This document shows, piece by piece, positions 60,831 through 64,000 of a DNA stretch of 64,000 bases. Numbering within the stretch: the first letter of the stretch is position 1; each line of letters opens with the position of its first letter. The notes beneath the pieces were generated by a model that worked only from the letters and a program-made list of their open reading frames with translations, was not told the origin of the DNA and did no database searches. The DNA lies in NCBI RefSeq assembly GCF_902635505.1, contig NC_045430.1:31081564-31145563 (forward strand), given 5' to 3'. The DNA comes from Sarcophilus harrisii. Taxonomy: Eukaryota; Chordata; Mammalia; Dasyuromorphia; Dasyuridae. The position numbers were made by a program, and so were the translations under genes.

Positions 60831-62640
60831 TTGTGCCCCATTAATAGGAATAATGTAAATGCTGCAACATATGTGTCAACCATAATCCCCTACAAAGGAG
60901 ATAAATTTCCCAGGTCTGTCTTGTTAGCATATCTGAGATTGATTCAATCATCTCATTAGGTATCCTGCAACTACTCAAAAGTACTCAACTAGACACAATG
61001 TACATGAGAGTTTGTTCTTATCTAGACTGTTTCCTGTCTCCTCCCTAACTCCTTAATGGCCTCTTTACTCCCTAGATCAAGTTCTTACTTATCTCCCCCT
61101 CTTCCCTCTGACTTTAAAAAGCCATGTCACTTGAAGCATCTTGATTAATCATATATTATTTAGCCCATAAGCTGTTTCAAATTGTGGCTATGATAAGTAT
61201 TCTCAGGTGAATTTGTCACATTAGGAATAGCTCTCCCACTTGGTACCTGGGTACTTTATATATTTCATTCTTCTTCACTGTTGGATAAAAATAGGAAGAA
61301 AGGTTCCAAATGTTGAGCTTCTTGTATCATAGGATTCTTTCCATCAAACTTCTGACACAATCACTCTTCACTTTTTCTCTTGTAGGTTTTTTCCTTTTAT
61401 TTTTTCAAAATTTTTAATCATTTTCAGAAATACTACATTCTACTTGATCATCTAGAAAGTAGAAATGCATTTTCCCACACTTTTCGCCTTCTTCTGCAGT
61501 AAGACTAACTCTTATCACCGATAGCAACAAAGAGCACAGAATCCATAGGTCACTGCAAAAATAACATTCTGTGCTGAGAGAAAATGAGTTCATTAGAAGT
61601 GGGATACTTATTCTTTAGGCATTGTTGTTAAAGACCTTTATAGCTAAATGCTTTGTCACATATTTGCTTTTCTAGGAACTACAGAAAAATGTGTTTTTAA
61701 AAAAGGCTTACCACTTCTTCTCAAGATACAATACCAGCTTATATACATAAGCTCTATATATGTCTCTAATCGGAAACAAGAATATTCCTGCCAAAGTTTC
61801 AAAATGAAAAGTGGCTTTCTACCAAAGTTATCCACAAGAATTCCAAGCAGAAACCATTCACTAGACACTTCCCTCTTCTTTTCTATTGCTTCTCTCCTTG
61901 CTGAGTAATTTCCAATACCATTTCTTGTCTGAATTTCGGATCCTGGTCCCAGTGACTAATCACACCCAGTCTTGATAACTCCTTTATCAGAGCACTTGGG
62001 TTAATCTCTACAAGTATAAGATGATACATATTTGCACCACAGATGTGTCTTATAAGACTTGTTAGGAATTCATCTCAAGTGGCGAGTATGTGGTGTGGCC
62101 CTATGGAACTGGTTCATTCTTCATTCATCCAATAACTATTTATTAATAGTTACAGTAGAGCATTGTGGATAGGACGTAGAAGGGGGGTAAAAATATAGTG
62201 GATTCAATTTCATCCTTTGTCAAATACAGATTTTAAGAGTCCAAACAAGTCACTTGTGACAGGCAACTCTCAACACAAAATAATTGCCAATCTTATGGAT
62301 AAAAAAGCACACACTCACCCACACAGTGTACATAAATGTTCAAATGTGTGTTCGTGTGTGTCTTTGGATGTGTGTATATGTGGGATTATATTTTGGTATA
62401 TTATTTGTACATTATATATATACACAATAATGCATATATATACATATACTTGTGTGTACATACACACACCAATTAGGTGTTTAGTACAGCTAATTTTTTG
62501 AAAGACATTTAATGAAGTACAAACATGGATTAGTGTGATAATGGAAATTTGTGAAATTAAAGATATGACTTTTGGAAGCATAAGAGTCTTCTTTGCCCTA
62601 GACTGAAAAAGTCATTGAAGACTGGACCAAACAGGATAAA
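60831..62640. other. Intron-like DNA, no supported feature
   Basis: AT-rich sequence with TG/TA-rich patches near 62340-62470. No exon or clear named repeat was supported. Confidence 0.45.
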
Positions 62641-62673
62641 TTAAAAGAAATGTAAACCTGCTACAAAGCCTAC

Positions 62674-62704
62674 CTGCTTATAGACTCTTCTGCAGAACTT
62701 TCTT
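62674..62704 (-). CDS. ANKRD26: ANKRD26-like micro-exon (block B)
   Basis: A 31-base exon on the minus strand with a strong acceptor (tttttttctacaataccag) and donor gtaggc. Entered in phase 1 it reads ESSAEESIS and the first two bases of Arg, completed by the exon at 59232-59301. The joined product ESSAEESISRLSDNPGPDD matches recalled human ANKRD26 ESSEDSLSRLSGKPGVDD. Its small size would defeat most ORF-based searches; the agreement of phase, splice sites and residues supports it. The ankyrin exons of this copy should lie to the right of the window. Confidence 0.78.
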
Positions 62705-62760
62705 CTGGTATTGTAGAAAAAAAGTAAAATACAATTAAAACTTACTACATAAATAGAATA

Positions 62761-62836
62761 TGAAAAGCATAATTTTAAAGCACTTCTATAATGTATAAGG
62801 TGAAAAGCATAATTTAAAAGCACTTCTACAATGTGT
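62761..62836. repeat. Short tandem duplication next to micro-exon
   Basis: A unit of about 38 bases starting tgaaaagcataat occurs twice (62761-62800 and 62801-62836), with a few differences. Confidence 0.85.
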
Positions 62837-63457
62837 TTTTTCGAGCAATGACAATATGATTTAAATGGAATTGTGCTACAGATAAATGTCTTTAAGTAGA
62901 ATGAGGTGGGTAGAAAGAGGTGGTCTTTCTACAATATTAGATTAATTAAGTATTAGATATCTGTCAGTTATTTGGTTACATTAACTGCTTCACACTGACA
63001 GAACACAATATCTCTAGCAGTTATAATAAATATAAGTAACAAGCTGCTATGACATGATTAATCTGACTTTTTATGGAAGTAGATTGCAAAAAGACCACAT
63101 TGGAAAAGATGACCTTTCTCACCACAATCCTCACAGATGGAATGTTTGAGATGTTGTACTGCCAAATTTAGCATGACATGGCACAATTTATTTGTTCCAT
63201 TATGTAAATCAGGGAAATCCAGAGACTTTATATTACTATGACATAACATATTTCCACTTCTTCTCCATGGGCAAAAGGTCTAAAATAATGTAACTTATCT
63301 AGACCTCTACAATCCTTAGAAGAAATGGGTTAATGAGTAGCAAATCAATATATTTTCTCTTTTCAACCCTTCCTGGAAAGGGAAACAAAAAATAAAAGTG
63401 AAACTTCATATGCAATGCATATCTATTATTTCTTCTGACCTTTGACTGAAAAATATA

Positions 63458-63458
<1 letters not shown>

Positions 63459-63501
<43 letters not shown>
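63459..63501. repeat. (TA)n microsatellite
   Basis: About 21 TA units. Confidence 0.95.
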
Positions 63502-63504
<3 letters not shown>

Positions 63505-63804
63505 GCTAGGAAATGAAATAAGCACTCCTATTTTTCTATCAACCATCACACAAATTTAAGGGAAAGAACTAAGAACTGACCATTTGCCCATTTCACTGGG
63601 TATATTATTTTATTATTTGACTCATAACTATTCTGCAAAATTTACTTTCTCCAAACCATTGAACACAATGCTGTCAGATTGTTTATGATCTTGTTATGTT
63701 CAACTAGATAGATTTCATTTGTATAGAAATCACAGTGATAAAAACTACTTCCATTGATAGAATACAATTTGGAGAGAAATTGCCTAAGTGAATTAATAAA
63801 TCGA

Positions 63805-63935
63805 GGCATTTAGATGTTAAGCAACCTGGGTAGAGTCAACCAGGTAATATGTATCAAAAGTGGGTTTTAAATCTATGCCTTTTAGCTGTAAATGACAGCT
63901 TTTTATTCAGTTTTACCAACTGGCTAGGACCTTCA
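63805..63935 (-). repeat. MIR-like SINE fragment
   Basis: tcgaggcatttagatgttaa, gtcaaccaggtaatatgtat and gtgggttttaaatctatgcc: the reverse strand of a MIR core and tRNA-like head. Confidence 0.6.
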
Positions 63936-64000
63936 AGGGTATTCTCTGTGTCTATTCAGACTGAGAATTTAGTGTTTCTTGAATTCCCTGATGTATTTTG

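Noticed and set aside
62217-62581. Overlapping open frames on both strands rich in Tyr, Ile, Cys and Val
   Set aside because: They arise from TG/TA simple repeats.
63058-63249. Minus-strand open frame with CEDCGEKGH, resembling a zinc knuckle
   Set aside because: Only one partial Cys/His cluster, no splice support and no recognisable family; likely chance.
1-64000. CRISPR arrays, tRNA or rRNA genes, and operon-like gene clusters
   Set aside because: No regularly spaced repeats, no intact cloverleaf outside SINE heads, and no rRNA-like conserved blocks were seen.

Overview
The window looks like marsupial nuclear DNA. It is AT-rich and packed with marsupial-type LINE-1 copies, tRNA-derived SINEs, old L2 and L3/CR1 fragments, and one RTE fragment. 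No bacterial, organellar or complete viral gene was seen. The species cannot be fixed from the sequence alone.

The only host protein-coding sequence I can support belongs to the ANKRD26-like (ankyrin plus coiled-coil) family, all on the minus strand. It occurs as two separate blocks. Block A (10667-16269) is the start of a gene: a CpG-rich promoter region, a start-codon exon and three further ankyrin exons with matching splice phases. The gene continues leftward out of the window. Block B (49654-62704) holds post-ankyrin exons of another copy: two exons that splice in phase and closely follow ANKRD26, a third good exon and a possible micro-exon. The first exons of copy B would lie to the right of the window. 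Because the middle exons of B lie upstream of the first exon of A on the same strand, the simplest reading is a head-to-tail duplication in which copy B has lost its 3' half or hides it in repeats. An assembly misjoin is the main alternative.

Layout: 1-9610 is an old plus-strand L1 split by a younger L1 with clear target-site duplications. 9611-16900 is block A, with a 5'-truncated L1 in intron 3 and, in intron 1, a 7SL RNA retropseudogene, an L2/SINE block and a same-strand L1 tail. 16900-19200 has little apart from a MIR-like SINE and an RTE fragment. 19586-35165 is a dense cluster of mostly plus-strand L1 and HAL1-like elements, several nested. 35369-38790 contains a solo LTR, L2 fragments and SINEs, including a second copy of the L2/SINE block seen in intron 1 of A. 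38805-46620 is a minus-strand L1 with another L1 nested in it. 46660-64000 is a quieter, intron-like region with old L3, L2 and HAL1 fragments, a probable LTR, SINEs, microsatellites and the block B exons.

I see no CRISPR, operon, toxin or other novel defence-type system. The points most worth following are the ANKRD26-like duplication, the shared intronic block and the 7SL retropseudogene.
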